DNA from: Edaphochlamys debaryana
Taxonomy: Eukaryota > Chlorophyta > Chlorophyceae > Chlamydomonadales
Reading direction: 5' to 3'
Assembly (NCBI GenBank): GCA_016858145.1
Contig: JAEHOE010000102.1
Coordinates: forward strand, 1-64,000
Length of the DNA: 64,000 nucleotides
Positions 10,030 to 21,700 of the stretch are shown here, piece after piece (position 1 is the stretch's first letter; every line of letters starts with the position of its first letter). The notes below the pieces were generated by a model, which worked only from the letters and a program-made list of their open reading frames with translations, was not told the DNA's origin and searched no databases. Made by a program: the position numbers and the translations under genes.

Positions 10030-13000
10030 CTAGGGCGCAGCGCAGTCGTGCACCCAGATAGCCTGCTGGAACAGCGGTGGCTGAGTGAACAGGGTCTGAG
10101 AGCAGTTGCCGGCGCTGAAGCCGCTCATGCCGTACGCATCATTCCTGTACGACAGGAAGGCCCCGCGGTGCGCCTGGTAGGCCCCCGGGTCCACGGTCGT
10201 CTTGTACTCGATCCAAAACCCAGGCCCAGGCCCAGAAAGATCAGACCTAAAGTACAGCACGAACGTGCCGTACACGGTGATGTCCGGAAGACCGTCTTGC
10301 CGTACGGAGCCGGACAGCGCGGCATACGGCGCGGCGGGGTTGGCGAGGGTGACAGAGGCCGCGGCGCTGGGAGCGCTACTGGTGTTTCCCGCCAGGTGTG
10401 CGAGGACGTCGGAGAGCTGTGCCTCCTCTGTGATGGGCTCTGCCGTGGGCCACAGCTCCAAGCGGTCGAAGAACGACTCCGTGGACAGATACCTGAGGGG
10501 GGGGGAAACGGGGGAAGAGGGGGGAAAGGTGTGTGTGTTTTGACACAGGGAGGGGTGCGTGTGCGGTGGGCCACAGCTCGAGGCGGTCGAAGAAGGACTC
10601 TGTTTACAGGTACCTGGGGTGCGCGGTGCAGCAGGGCGCAGGAGGGGGGGACAGGGACGGGTCCGCGCAGCGTGCTCCATGACACTTGCAGACGGTGGCC
10701 ACTGCCCCCTCTGCCGCTGCGTCCGACGCCCACACACTGGCCGCTGCTTTCCATCCCATGACCACGCACCTGATACGTATCGAGGTGACAGAGCCGTCAG
10801 GCGGGTTGAAGACCCAGGCGCAGCGCGTGCCGGGGCCGTAGGGCTCCATCCAAGAGCTTGGGTCGCCGGCGGGGGGCTCGGGCTGGGGCGGCAGCAGCTG
10901 CTGCAGGGGGCTGGCGGCGTCGTAACCCCAGTCCGAGGTCACGTGGCCCCAGAAGGGCCCCCCCTCGGCCATGACCAGGGCAGCCGGGGAGCAGACGTTG
11001 GCTGCGGTCGGGGGGGGGGTCGCATCAAGGCAAGGGGGGGGAGGTTACGGGTGTTGTGCGTAGGGGGGGTGGTACTGCCCCAGTCGTAAATACCCAGTTA
11101 GACAGGTGACAGCAACACGCACGTGCTACCACACAAGCTCACTTGTGGTGGCGTTGGAGCTGCCATCGATGACTGTGACGGAGAAGGACACCTGAGCCAC
11201 GTTCGACATGTTGTCCGTGACCGCACAGGTAACGAGGGTGGAGCCGACGGGGAACGTGTCCCCGGATCTGTACGGCACGCACGACAGTCTCGGATTCGCA
11301 TCTTGTTCGTCCGAGTACGTCACGGAGAAGTACACGGCAGTGCCGTTTGAGTCGGCTGCCGTACGGACCATGTCCCCCGGGTTGACCAGCAGAGCGGGAG
11401 CGGTGTCGACTGCGGGTGGCGAAGCGGTAGGGGGTTTTGGAGACACCAACGAAGCAAAGGTCGGGGCCCGCCCGCGCGGGGCGGAGAGCACCCATCAGTC
11501 CAAGTCAACCGCATACGGCGCAACGGACAGACGAGGAGACCCGATTCACCCGAAGGACATGCCCACAATGGCCACCGTCCCAAAAAAGTCAGCCTGGGTG
11601 TAACCCTGCCCCTCCTGAGGCCCCTCACCGACTGTCACTGTGAGTCGCCATCCTGCCGTGTGGCCGGCGGCATCGTTTGCCGTACACACCACTTGCGTGG
11701 ACCCCAAGGGGAAGACGGTCCCCGAGGATGGGGTGCACGACACGGGCAGCGTTCCCTCGCAAATGTCGTACGCATAGATCGGGATCTCCACAATGGCCCC
11801 TCCCTGGACGTTCGCCTCGCGATGCAGCTCGGAGGGCCCGTTAAGCATTGGAGGCCACGGATCCACGACCGTGACTGTGAACGACTCCGTTACAACCTCA
11901 TCAGAGTTGCCCACGGCCGTACAGTTAACAATTGTTTGACCGAGCGGGAAGAAGCTATTCGACGCGGGAAGGCAGGACAGGCTTACAACCCCGTCCGACG
12001 GGATGTAGTACCCCACGCTGGCGCCCACTACGCCGTTGCGCACGTGCATGCAGCCCCACGTGAGGTTGGACACCGTGATGCTTGGCGGGCGGTTAGCGTC
12101 GTACACAGTAACGTTAAACGTTACCGAGTCGGAGTTGCCAAAGGTGTCGGTGGCGCTGCAGTTGACGGTGGTGTCACCGATGGGGAAGAGGCTGCCAGAA
12201 GGAGGATCGCACGTGGCTTCTAGGCCAACTGCCACCTCATCCATGGCGATGACGGGGTCCCATGTCACCACGGCGCCGTCGCTGGTGCTGGCCGGGACGT
12301 TGATGTGGGGCGGAAGGGGCAGAACCGGGGCCTGGGTGTCATCTGTGAGGGGGGACAAGGCGCGAGGAGGGAGGGGGCACAGCCGGGGTCGTCCCCTCCA
12401 ACTAGAGCGCATCTCAGGGTTCTTTTGGGCAACGGGCATCTCGCGGTGCCATCCCGGTTAGGGGGGCAGAGCTGGGGGAACCGGCCAGCACCCGCACGCC
12501 ATGAAGTCTTATCAGGGCGCATCTCAGGGTGCCATCCCAGGGCACAGACCACGCCCCATGGCTGGCTAGCTAGGGAACCCCGGACAGCGCTCAAACTGTT
12601 CCTCACTCACCCACAAACACCTCGAACATCGCCCACGCCGTGTTGCCGTAGTCGTCGGTTGCCGTGCAGTTGACCGTGGTGGTGACGTTGAGGGGGAACA
12701 GCGACCCCGAAGCGGGGCTGCACACCACGAACGGGTGGGGGTCCACGTCATCGACGGCGGCGGGGAGCGTGTACGTGAAAATGGTGCCCATGGGCCCGTC
12801 AGCCTCCACGTAGTTCCACCCGTCAGACGAAATGTTGGCGGGCAGGGTGATGATGATCGGCGGGGTGGTGTCCACGACAGGGGCGGCCACTGAGGAGGGG
12901 GGGGAGGGGTGAGCGGGGTCAGGGCAGAGCGCAGGGAGGGCACGGGGAAAGAGGTAGGGGTAGATGGGAGGGAAAGTCCGGGGCGGGCAGGCGGGGATGC

Positions 13001-15859
13001 TTCTCGCAAAGCTCACCGTACAGCACCCCGAATGAGTAGTACTGGTTCGAGTTGTCAAGGTAACAGCTCACGACCAGGCCCATGGCGAGGCCAAGAACCC
13101 CTTGCTCCAGGCCTGGGTCCACTCGGTACAGACCGCTTTGCAACTCTTCCACCCGGGAGCCATAAACACCATAAAGCATTGGGTTGCAGCTCAAGCCAGG
13201 AGCGCCCGTAAACGAGTACGTTAGGCTTGGGGAGCCGGCCGGGGCCGTGATGGTGACCATCCTGTTGCCGGGGTCCCAGGACGAGCCGGGCGAGTACGCG
13301 CTCCACTCGTGGGTGCCGTCGAAGTTGGGGTCGATGTTCACTGACGGCGGCACCGGGCACCAAGGAACGGGCACATGCAGATTAACAGAGGGGTTAGTGG
13401 TTAGAGCAGCAGGCGCGTCGGCTGCATGCAGGAAAGCTGTGACTAGCTCGAGGGCAGGGCGGGCACCGAAGGCATGATCGAGGGTTTCAACTCGTACGGC
13501 CATGACTCGCCATACGAAGCTGAGAACGTGTAGCCGTTACAGGTAACGGGCACGGCTTCTCCGTTGGTGGGAAGCCCGGAGCTGAGCGCGAAGAGGCCGG
13601 TCCCGGGCCCAGTCTCAGCGACGGACTGAGCCGCGCCCCCCGTGACGACGCAGGAGGTGCCGGAAGTTGCCGAGAAGGTGTACGGAAAGGGCTGGGTGGA
13701 CCACACAGAAGCGATAACCCGCAGTGTGTTGGTCTTGACGCTCCAACGGCTGCCGAGCGAGTGGTCGCTCCACCTGCTGACACCGTCGTAGTTTGGGTTG
13801 ACGGACACTGGGTGCGTGAGGGAGGAAGGGAGCGAGGGAGGGAGGGTGGAGCGCCGTATGATTGACATGACTGCTGTTTCCTGGGCAGATCCCGTTCCCC
13901 CCGGCCCGGCCTAAACAGCGTCACGCACGCGCCATACAAGCAACCAGCCCCCGCTCCATCCCCAGATTAATGCCAGGTGGGCCCAGCCTTCAATCAACGC
14001 GGTGCAAGCAACTCACGGTACGCCACGGTGAAGCTGTACGAGCCGCACGTAATGGTGACCGTACTGCCCAGATCGAACTTGTTACTGCTGGCACTCTCCA
14101 CGTGGTACACCGCCGTACCAAAGTACTGCATGTCGCCATTCTGCCGCGTCACCGTGTACGGCCCGGAGGCCGAGGACGCCGTGCAGCTGAGCCCCGGTGC
14201 GCCGGTGAACTCGAACCACACGGGGGTCGCCGAGGAGCTGTCCCGTGCAATGTGGAGTTCCCTGGTGACGGGGTTCCATGAGGATCCGGGGGAGTGGGAG
14301 GCCCAGCTGTAGGTTCCGTTGAAGCTGGGATTGACGGACACTGGGGGCGAGGGCGGGGGAGCAGAGGTCAAGGGAAGAGGCAGGCCGGCGGAGGGTTGCG
14401 CATCAGAACAAGTGCTGTGCGCTGCGTCCGTACTCGGGCGCGAGCCCACCCCCAAGGGTTTTTGAGGAGGAGGAGGAGAGGGGTACGGAAGCGTAAAGCC
14501 TGTCTGCCATGCTGGGGGCTTGGGCCCTAGCTCAGGACCGAACCCCCAGCAGGGGAGCCCATCCGGCATGCCTTCAAATCGGCCGTCTTCCTCTGGGTTT
14601 CCCTACTCAGCCCGTGGCTCACCATAGTTGATGCGGACCTCGTACGGCGACAGCAGGGGTACGGCGCACAAGAGCGTCGTGCTCGTATCCAGCGGCAACT
14701 CGATGTCACAGTACGTTGCCGTACAGGCGAGTGCTGTACCGCTATCGTCCGTGCAGGTCCAGTTCATTGTGCCCAGGCCCGTGGTGGCGTAGAGCCTGTA
14801 CGGCAGGGGGTTGGTGTCGGTTGCCAGGATGGTGAACTCGTCCATGGGGCCCGCTTGGGTCCAGATCCAATCCGATGTCGTACTGGTCCAGACGGAAACG
14901 GGATTTATGGTCTCCCACGAGGCGGATCCGTTCCATCTGGGGTCCAGCACGGCTGCGGGCACGGGGGCAGGCAAGACCAGGGGGGGCCCAGCGGAGGACT
15001 TTCCGGCTTTCTGGCACGTGGCAGAGATTCCGTCATCATCCCGGAACCTCTCCAGCACTGAATCTAGATTTGTCACAAACCACGCACCACACTCACTACG
15101 CCGCGCTGCTGCCCTCGTTAGTAGCTCTCGGCCCCTGTATCAGGGGGCTGCTGGTGGCTCTAGGGGCTCCCAGTTCTTCTTCCCACAGCTCACCGTATGT
15201 CACCGTAAACTCGTACAGATTTGATGCCGTATCCGTACAGGTGATGGTGCTGTGGGTCCCGGCCGCCAGAGCGTCGAGTGCAAAGCGGCCCGATCCGACA
15301 TTGGTGACGGCGCCGGAGCTTGCCGTACACGTCACGTTACCTGCCGTACTCGAGGCAACGAAGGTGTAGTACGTGATTGGCGTTGCGGCGTGGTCAGTGG
15401 TGAAGAAGGCCATGGTGTCGCCGTACGACGGATCTCCGCCCATGGCATCGCCAAAGTTGGCAACATGGCGCACGCTCCAGTGGTTTGGTTCGCTGCCGTC
15501 TGTCCCCGGGTCAACCGTCAGGCTTCCGATGGTCTGGGGAACTGTGGTGCCGGGGCGTACAAAGGGCATGTTGGGGCGTCTGCTCAGCAGGGCGTTTGCA
15601 GGAGACAGCAGAGCGGTGCGGAGACGCTCGAGCAGCACCCTCGCTCGCTCCATCCCTGCGCTCCCTCACTGACCCCCTGATCAATCCTGCCCGTAAGCGA
15701 GCCACCCTTCAGCTCTAGGAGTCTGAGCCCTTTTTTCTCACACGAGGTAACGCGGGCCGCCTGCTGCGCCCAGACCAGCAGGCTCAGCAGCGCTGCGGCG
15801 GCGGCGGCGCCGGCACCGCCTGCTGCTCGCAGCAGGGGCCGCCTCTGGCGAGGCGTCAT
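10030..15859 (-). CDS. Secreted modular protein: five unnamed repeats, HYR modules, CUB-like end
   Basis: The start at 15859 opens a signal peptide: basic start MTPRQRRPLLR, then an Ala/Leu-rich core ending WAQQAARVTS. Exons: 15859 to about 15690 (donor uncertain), 15579-15194, 14952-14623, 14340-14017, 13807-13511, 13340-13017, 12889-12611, 12342-11629, 11409-11143, 11001-10770, 10492-10030 (TAG). Exons 2-6 each encode one ~100-residue repeat with a D/N-P-x-(F/Y)-(D/N)-G start, a W-S-x-x-S-P-G-S-x-W core, a single Cys after a G-L/T-S, and a Y/F-x-F-x-V-x-Y end. Exons 7-9 encode HYR (hyalin) modules, three of them in exon 8, with the typical F-P-x-G-x-T-x-V-x-C-x-A-x-D core. Exons 10-11 resemble a CUB domain (FDRLELWP, then VLYFRSD). 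Total is about 1250 residues. Module exons 3-9 all have phase 1-1 borders. Exon 5 ends at a GC donor (GCGAGT). It is probably a cell-surface or extracellular-matrix protein. Confidence 0.82.
10566..10618 (-). repeat. Decayed copy of the last exon start inside the preceding intron
   Basis: Read on the - strand, this repeats the acceptor and first ~45 bp of the exon starting at 10492 (CAG, GTA, CTG, then the FFDRLELWP codons). It carries a TAA two codons in, so it cannot replace the real exon. It lies about 75-125 bp upstream of the intact junction in transcript order. Confidence 0.8.
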
Positions 15860-18797
15860 CTTCTTGTGTCCCTTATGTTGGGAATGGATAAGTGGCTTTG
15901 TGGATGTGTGACTTGGCCTGAATGGCTTGGTGAGGGAGGAGGCACATGGTGAGCGTGGCGGGGGTGGGGGGTGAGGGCGTGGCGTGGCGGGGGTGGGGGG
16001 GCGGAGGCAGGGCGAGGGAAGGCACGGAGCGAGTTCGGGGGCATGAACAGACGCAGGGCACACCCTATTAGCTTCTGCCAACGAACTTTTGGTCTCCTGA
16101 TTGCAATTCAATGCCAAGGCAAGGCTCAGCCTGTCTCCGTGCAGTGCCCATGTTGCGGGCGAGGCATGAACCGAGCCACTGTACTCCCGCGGACAGCGTG
16201 AGCGCCGGAATTGCCAGGTTTAGGTCACATCCTTGTAATTGCACCTTGATTGCCAGGGGCTTGATGAAGGCGGTGCGCCGAGGGGTCAAGCGGAACGACG
16301 GACTTATGTCGAAGTCGCCACGTCTCGCCTGTGAGCCCTCCCTACCTCCTGTTTCCAGGCTTGGCTCGCGATATCTATTCGTGCTGTAATCTTGTTAATC
16401 TACTTGTACTTCCCCGAGTTGTCAGCGATAATACGCAGTTCGCAACCCCGGTGGGCAACGTTCAGGCCAATCAAGCGTCGTAGGCGCTGTGCTATGGGAG
16501 TTTGTAGCGTTGAGATCCCGGTAGCAAGCCTGTGAGCTGCGTCTCGAAAGGCCGCCGTCATCTGACGGTGCCTGTCTTGGCAACCCTCCGAAACGGTCGA
16601 ACGGCGCAGGCCTGGCACGCCTGGCACCCTTGGCGCTGCCCTCCGACCCCTCAGCGCCGCTGTGCATATGACTAAAAACGCTTGACTCGACGTGATACAC
16701 CTCTTTAGGTATATTGCACAGGACGGCCTTGGTCGGGAACGGTCGGGAAACGATCCTGGCTGGGCTGGAGCGGCTCCAACGGGCGGGGAACCCTGGGCGC
16801 CCTGGGGCCGTGGCGGAACCTCGCTTGAACGGGGTCGCGATGTGAAAGCCGGGTCTGCGTGCAATACCACAGCCGGTACACCTCCTAGGCCGGACTCCTC
16901 ACGCGCACTCCTCATTAGCTACGGACAGGGCCGGCCCCAACCTAACCCCTACTGCTCTCAAGCATGCATGGCCCGCCTCTAATTGTAAGGCCCCCAAGAC
17001 CCTAAACACGTACCAAGCAAGCCATGAATCCTACTGCAATTGTCCCAGCGTCGCTCGCATGGCGAGCCTCCGAAGCCCGGTCCCTTCTCACGAGGGAGGC
17101 CAGTGCCCCAGCGCTGCCCAATGCCTAGTCCACAAGCCCTCTGCCGCCCAAACCCCCGATGCCAGTGTTATCGCACGCGTTGCTCGCTCCCGAGCGCGAC
17201 CAGGGGTGGTCTGAAACACCTCTTGAGACAGACCACCCAACAGCAAACCCAGCGCGCTCAGAACACACCTGAACATGACTCCCCGGCGCACGCCTGCACT
17301 GCTCGCTCGGCGCGCATGCCTGCCCTACCGACCTGCGCGCTTCTAACCCACGCAGCCACATCCTACACCACCTCCTACAAGCTTGCAAACCGTTGCTCCA
17401 CGTTCCTCGCATGCTTGCTGTCGTTCATGTGCGGCGCAACTCCGCATGCTCACCCGTCGGATTCGAGCAGGCCCTACCGCCCATCAGCCCCCGTCCTATG
17501 TTCCCTGCTATGCCTTCCCTTCCCGTACCATCCTCCTGCCTTGCCTAGATATCCTATGTTTACGCTGCAGGCTCTCACGTATGCTTGCAGGCCCATGCGT
17601 ACCCATCCCCGCCTGCTCCCAAGGCGGAGCAAGCAGGCGCACGCTCCCGCTCGCGTTTCTCAATATCGCCTCCTGCGCGCAGCTCTGTACAAGCGAGGGC
17701 CCTCGGCCTCCGTCCACGACCCTAAACCCTCGGCACTACACCGCGCCACGCCACACCGGTCGACGCACCGCTAGCCTCTTGCACTGAAGTAAACCCCCAC
17801 TCGCCCGCTTGCCCGCCACCGCCCTGCCGTGTCGTTCCCTGCGGCATACCGTACGGTTCCTCACCCACCGCCATGCTGAGTGTGCAGCAGTGGAGACTGC
17901 GGCCAGCCGAACGGTCCGCGACGGGGCTCAGCGCCGTGCCGCGGGGTAGCACCCACAGCGGACACCAGGGCACCGCCCCGTGCGGGGTAGCAGCGGCCAG
18001 CCGAGCGCGCCTCCGAAGCGGCTCTTGGACGCAGAGGGCCCGGGCGCCCCCGTAGCCGAAACACAGGCGACGACCCGTGCGGGTGCGGCCAGCGCGCTGC
18101 CCCGGATTGGCGCCCGCAGCTGACATCCTAGGCACCGCCACGCAGGGCCGGCGGGAGGGAGGGGGTGCAGGCTCCACCCCCGGACCCGGACCGCCTCCCC
18201 CGCCTCCTCTCGGACCACCGGCGGGGGCTGGGGTGGTTACGGGACGGCCGCTAAGCTCGCCCACGTGCACTCCGCCGCGGCCGTCAACCGCCCGCTCGCA
18301 CGAGCGCGGCCCGCGAGCCGCAGGACCGACGCCACACGAGCTGCGGTCCGCGCTCCGGCCTCTTCGGGCCGACCAACGACAGCGCTCCGGGGAGCAGCCC
18401 ACCGCCGCCCGCCTGAGCGCCGAACGGATCCCGGATGCGTAACGACCCCGCCTACGGGCAGCCGTCCGCGCCCCGGCCTCTTTGGACAGCTCGCCGCCGT
18501 CCGGAGTATGCCCCAGCCGCACCCAAGCGCGGCGGTCCGAGACCCGGCGGCTGCATGCCCCCGGCACCGCGGCCGCGTCCTCGTGCTCTGACACCCTGAC
18601 GCCAAGAGCAGCCGCCCACGCCCCAAGCTGCCGGAGCGGGGGAGGCAGGCGGCGGCGCTCGCACACGCCACACGCCACACGCCACGCTAGCGGCGGCGTT
18701 CGGCCCCCGTGCCCCGGCCACCGCCAGACCGCTGCCGCCGCCGCCTCACGAGCGGGGGCTCCCGTGCCCCGGCCGCCGGCTAGAATGGGGCTGCTGC
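15860..18797. other. Intergenic, GC-rich and partly degenerate-tandem
   Basis: The region lies between the 5' end of the HYR/CUB gene and the 3' end of the kinase gene, both on the - strand. 15860-16060 is the likely 5' leader/promoter of the former, with CACC/CGCC-rich low complexity. 16.1-17.8 kb shows nothing coding. 17.85-18.75 kb is very GC-rich and internally repetitive: CCGTGCGGG with CAGCGGCCAG or GCGGCCAG near 17975 and 18075, and GTCCGCGCTCCGGCCTCTT near 18345 versus GTCCGCGCCCCGGCCTCTT near 18464. The long - strand open frame through it is a composition artefact downstream of the kinase stop. Confidence 0.5.
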
Positions 18798-21700
18798 TCA
18801 GAAGCGGCCCGGCCCCGCGCCGCTGCCCGGCGGCCCCGCCGCGCTGCCTCCGCCCCCCGCCGCCGCCCCCTCCTGCAGCGTCATCTTGGCCAGCAGGGCG
18901 TCCAGGCGGTCGGCGATATCGGTAAAGGAGGGCCGGACGCGGGGGGAGCCGTGCCAGCAGGCCTGGTGGGTGCAGGGTGGTGCAGGGTGGGGCAAGGGGG
19001 GGAGGGTTGAGGTGAGCCATCAATGGTCTCAATACACCACCCGGCGGCCACCATCTGTGCATACGGAGCTGCCCGAATCTGCGCGGGACCCCCGCACGCC
19101 TGGTGAGAGCCCCCGCTCCCCTCCGTCCCTCGACCCTGCTCGACCCTCCCTTCCCCTCACTGCTCTCCTTTTCCGATGCTTGATAGCCTCCCTCCTCTCC
19201 TCCCCCCACAGCCCCCACCCCCACCTGCATCCGCGCCGCCCAGTCCCAGACCGGGTCGCACCAGCCCCCACCCACCCACCCGCGTCCCTCCTTTCCCCTC
19301 CCTCCCAGTCCAAGTCAGAGGGACAATACCCCTGCCATGAACCCCCCGTCCCCCCCCTTCCCCACCCCCACCTGCATGAGGGCCGCCCAGTCCGGGTCGC
19401 AGTCGGGCGGCACCCCCGGCCGCAGCGTGCCCGTCATGACGCCCGCAAAGATGTCAGCCAGCGAGATCGAGTTGTACGGCTGCTCGCCCAGGCACCAGAT
19501 CTCCCACAGCACGATGCCGAAGCTGAAGACGTCCACCTGGGGGCGGGGTGGGGGAGAGGAATGGGACGGGGGTGGGTGAGGGAGAGAGATGGGGTGATGG
19601 GGTGATGAGGGGTAATGAGGGGTTATTCGCTGCCCGCATCTTCCGCCGCCTGCTTAGCCCAGCCCTGCGGCCCCTCAGTCCGTGCCCCTAGCCCCGAGCC
19701 CATGACCCTAGTCCTTCCCACGGCCCCCGCCCTTCTCCCTCCCAGCCCGTCCTCTTCCCCTAGCTTCCCCCGCCTCCCCCTAGCTTCTTCTCCGCTTCCG
19801 ACAGCTCCCCCACCTTCTCGTTGACCCGGTCGTCTGCCAGCTCCGTGGTGTGCCCGTTGGCCTCCGCTGTGGGGGTCCAAGGGGGGGGGGCAAGGGGCAG
19901 TGAGCTAAGCGAAGCGCGGCGCTCTCCGCAGGCGAACTAGCGCGGGGCTAAGGGTCCGGGACGGACTCAGCCCCCCTCCTCGGTCGGACGGATGGTCCCC
20001 ACAGGAAGGATGCCGCCCACACCAGCGAAAGCCCTCTCCCTCCCCCGACCCGTCCCTACACAACCGGACCGGACCGGGCAAGACCGGACCGCCCCGGACC
20101 CAGGCCCACGGCCCCGGCCGGAAACAACCCCCACTTTCGTGCCTTCCCCCCCCCGCCTCACCCTGCTGCTTGCGCTCCCGCTCCCGCACCCCCGGGAACA
20201 GCTCCGGCGCCATCCAGGGCAGCGTGCCGCGCATGTTGCCCGACACGAAGCTGTCCTTCTTCTTCTGCAGGGGGGGCGGGGGGGAGAGGGGGGGGGAGAG
20301 TTCAAAGGATGCGGCGAGACGCAGGGCGAGGGGTTGCATGAGCGGGAAACAGTTGCCACTTGCCGCAGCAGGCGCCCAACCCTTCCCATCCCATCCCATC
20401 TCATCCCGTCAGCGAACAGCACGCACAGCACCGCCCGGCCCGCACCTTGCTGAGCCCCAAGTCCCCGATCTTGACCACGGGGCGCACTGGGTCTCGCAGG
20501 TCGCACAGCAGGTTGTCGCACTTGAGGTCAAAGTGGACCACGAACTGGCCGTGCAGGTACTCCATGCCGCGGGCGGCCTGGGGGGAGGCGGGGGGCGGAG
20601 GGGGCGGAGGGGGGTGTCAGGGGCGGGAGGTGTGTATGGGCGTGTGCGTGTGCGTGCGCGTGTCGATGTGCACCCTGCCCCTCCCTGACATCCTTGTCCG
20701 GCCTCCGCCCCTCTTCCCTCCTTCCCCCTCGCCCTCTCCTCCCCCGTCCTCCCCTCCCTCATCTCCCCCCCCACACACACACACCTGCAGCGCTATGGCC
20801 ACACGCAGCCGCTTGCTGATGTCAGCACCCTGCGAGTGGTGGTGTTGGGTAGGGCATGGGGGATGGCGGGTGTGCGGCTGGGGCGGGCGTGGTTGCGGTG
20901 CTGGCAAGGGGAGCACTCCCGCAAGTCACCCAACACTCTCGCAACGAAACCCCATGCTCTGATCCCCCCCTCCTCCCCTCTCAACCCCCCACCCCCCTAA
21001 ACCCCCCCACCTGCTTCCTCAGCCTGGTTAGCCCGCTCTTGAGCGAGCCCATGCGCAGGAACTCCACCACGGTGGCGTAGGCCCCCGGGGCCGTAACGAT
21101 GCCGTAGAAGGCGATGACGCAGGGGTGGCGCAGGGAGGCGAGCCGCTCGGCCTCGGAGAAGACCTGGGGGGGGGAGGTGGGGGGTGGGGGGTGGGGGGGA
21201 GGGGGTTTGGGCCGCGGATTCGGTGGGGGCTGCCGGCAGTACCGGTATGGCCCGCAAGCCGCCGCCCGCCCCACGAAGGCACCTGCCCGACCAATCCCAT
21301 CCTCCCGCAAGCCTCGCCACCCAGAGCCCTTGCCCCCTCCCTTGCCTCCCCCGCCCCCCTCCCCTGCCTCCCCCGCTCCCCTCCCCTGCCTCCCCCGCCC
21401 CCCTCCCTTGCTTCCCCCGCCCCCCGCCCCCCTCCCTTGCCTCCCCCGCCCCCTGCCCCCCTCCCTTGCCTCCCTCCCCCCTACCTCGCTCGGGGGTGTG
21501 TCCGTGGCCCCCTGGTTGAGCAGCTCCTTCATGGCCACCTCCACCCCCCGCCACCGCGCCAGCCACACGGAGCCGAAGCAGCCGCGGCCCAGCTCCCGGA
21601 CCTGAGTGGAGTGGGGGGTGGGGTGGGGGTCGGGGTGGGGTGAGAGAGAGGGGGATGAGGGGTGGGATGGGGTGGGGAAAAGGGGGTGTTTGAAGCTGAG

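Noticed and set aside
17722..19275. A 517-residue open frame on the - strand after the kinase
   Set aside because: It overlaps the real last kinase exon in another frame and runs through GC-rich degenerate repeat sequence. The composition is Gly/Arg/Ala-rich with no domain, and its start is the echo of a kinase exon end.
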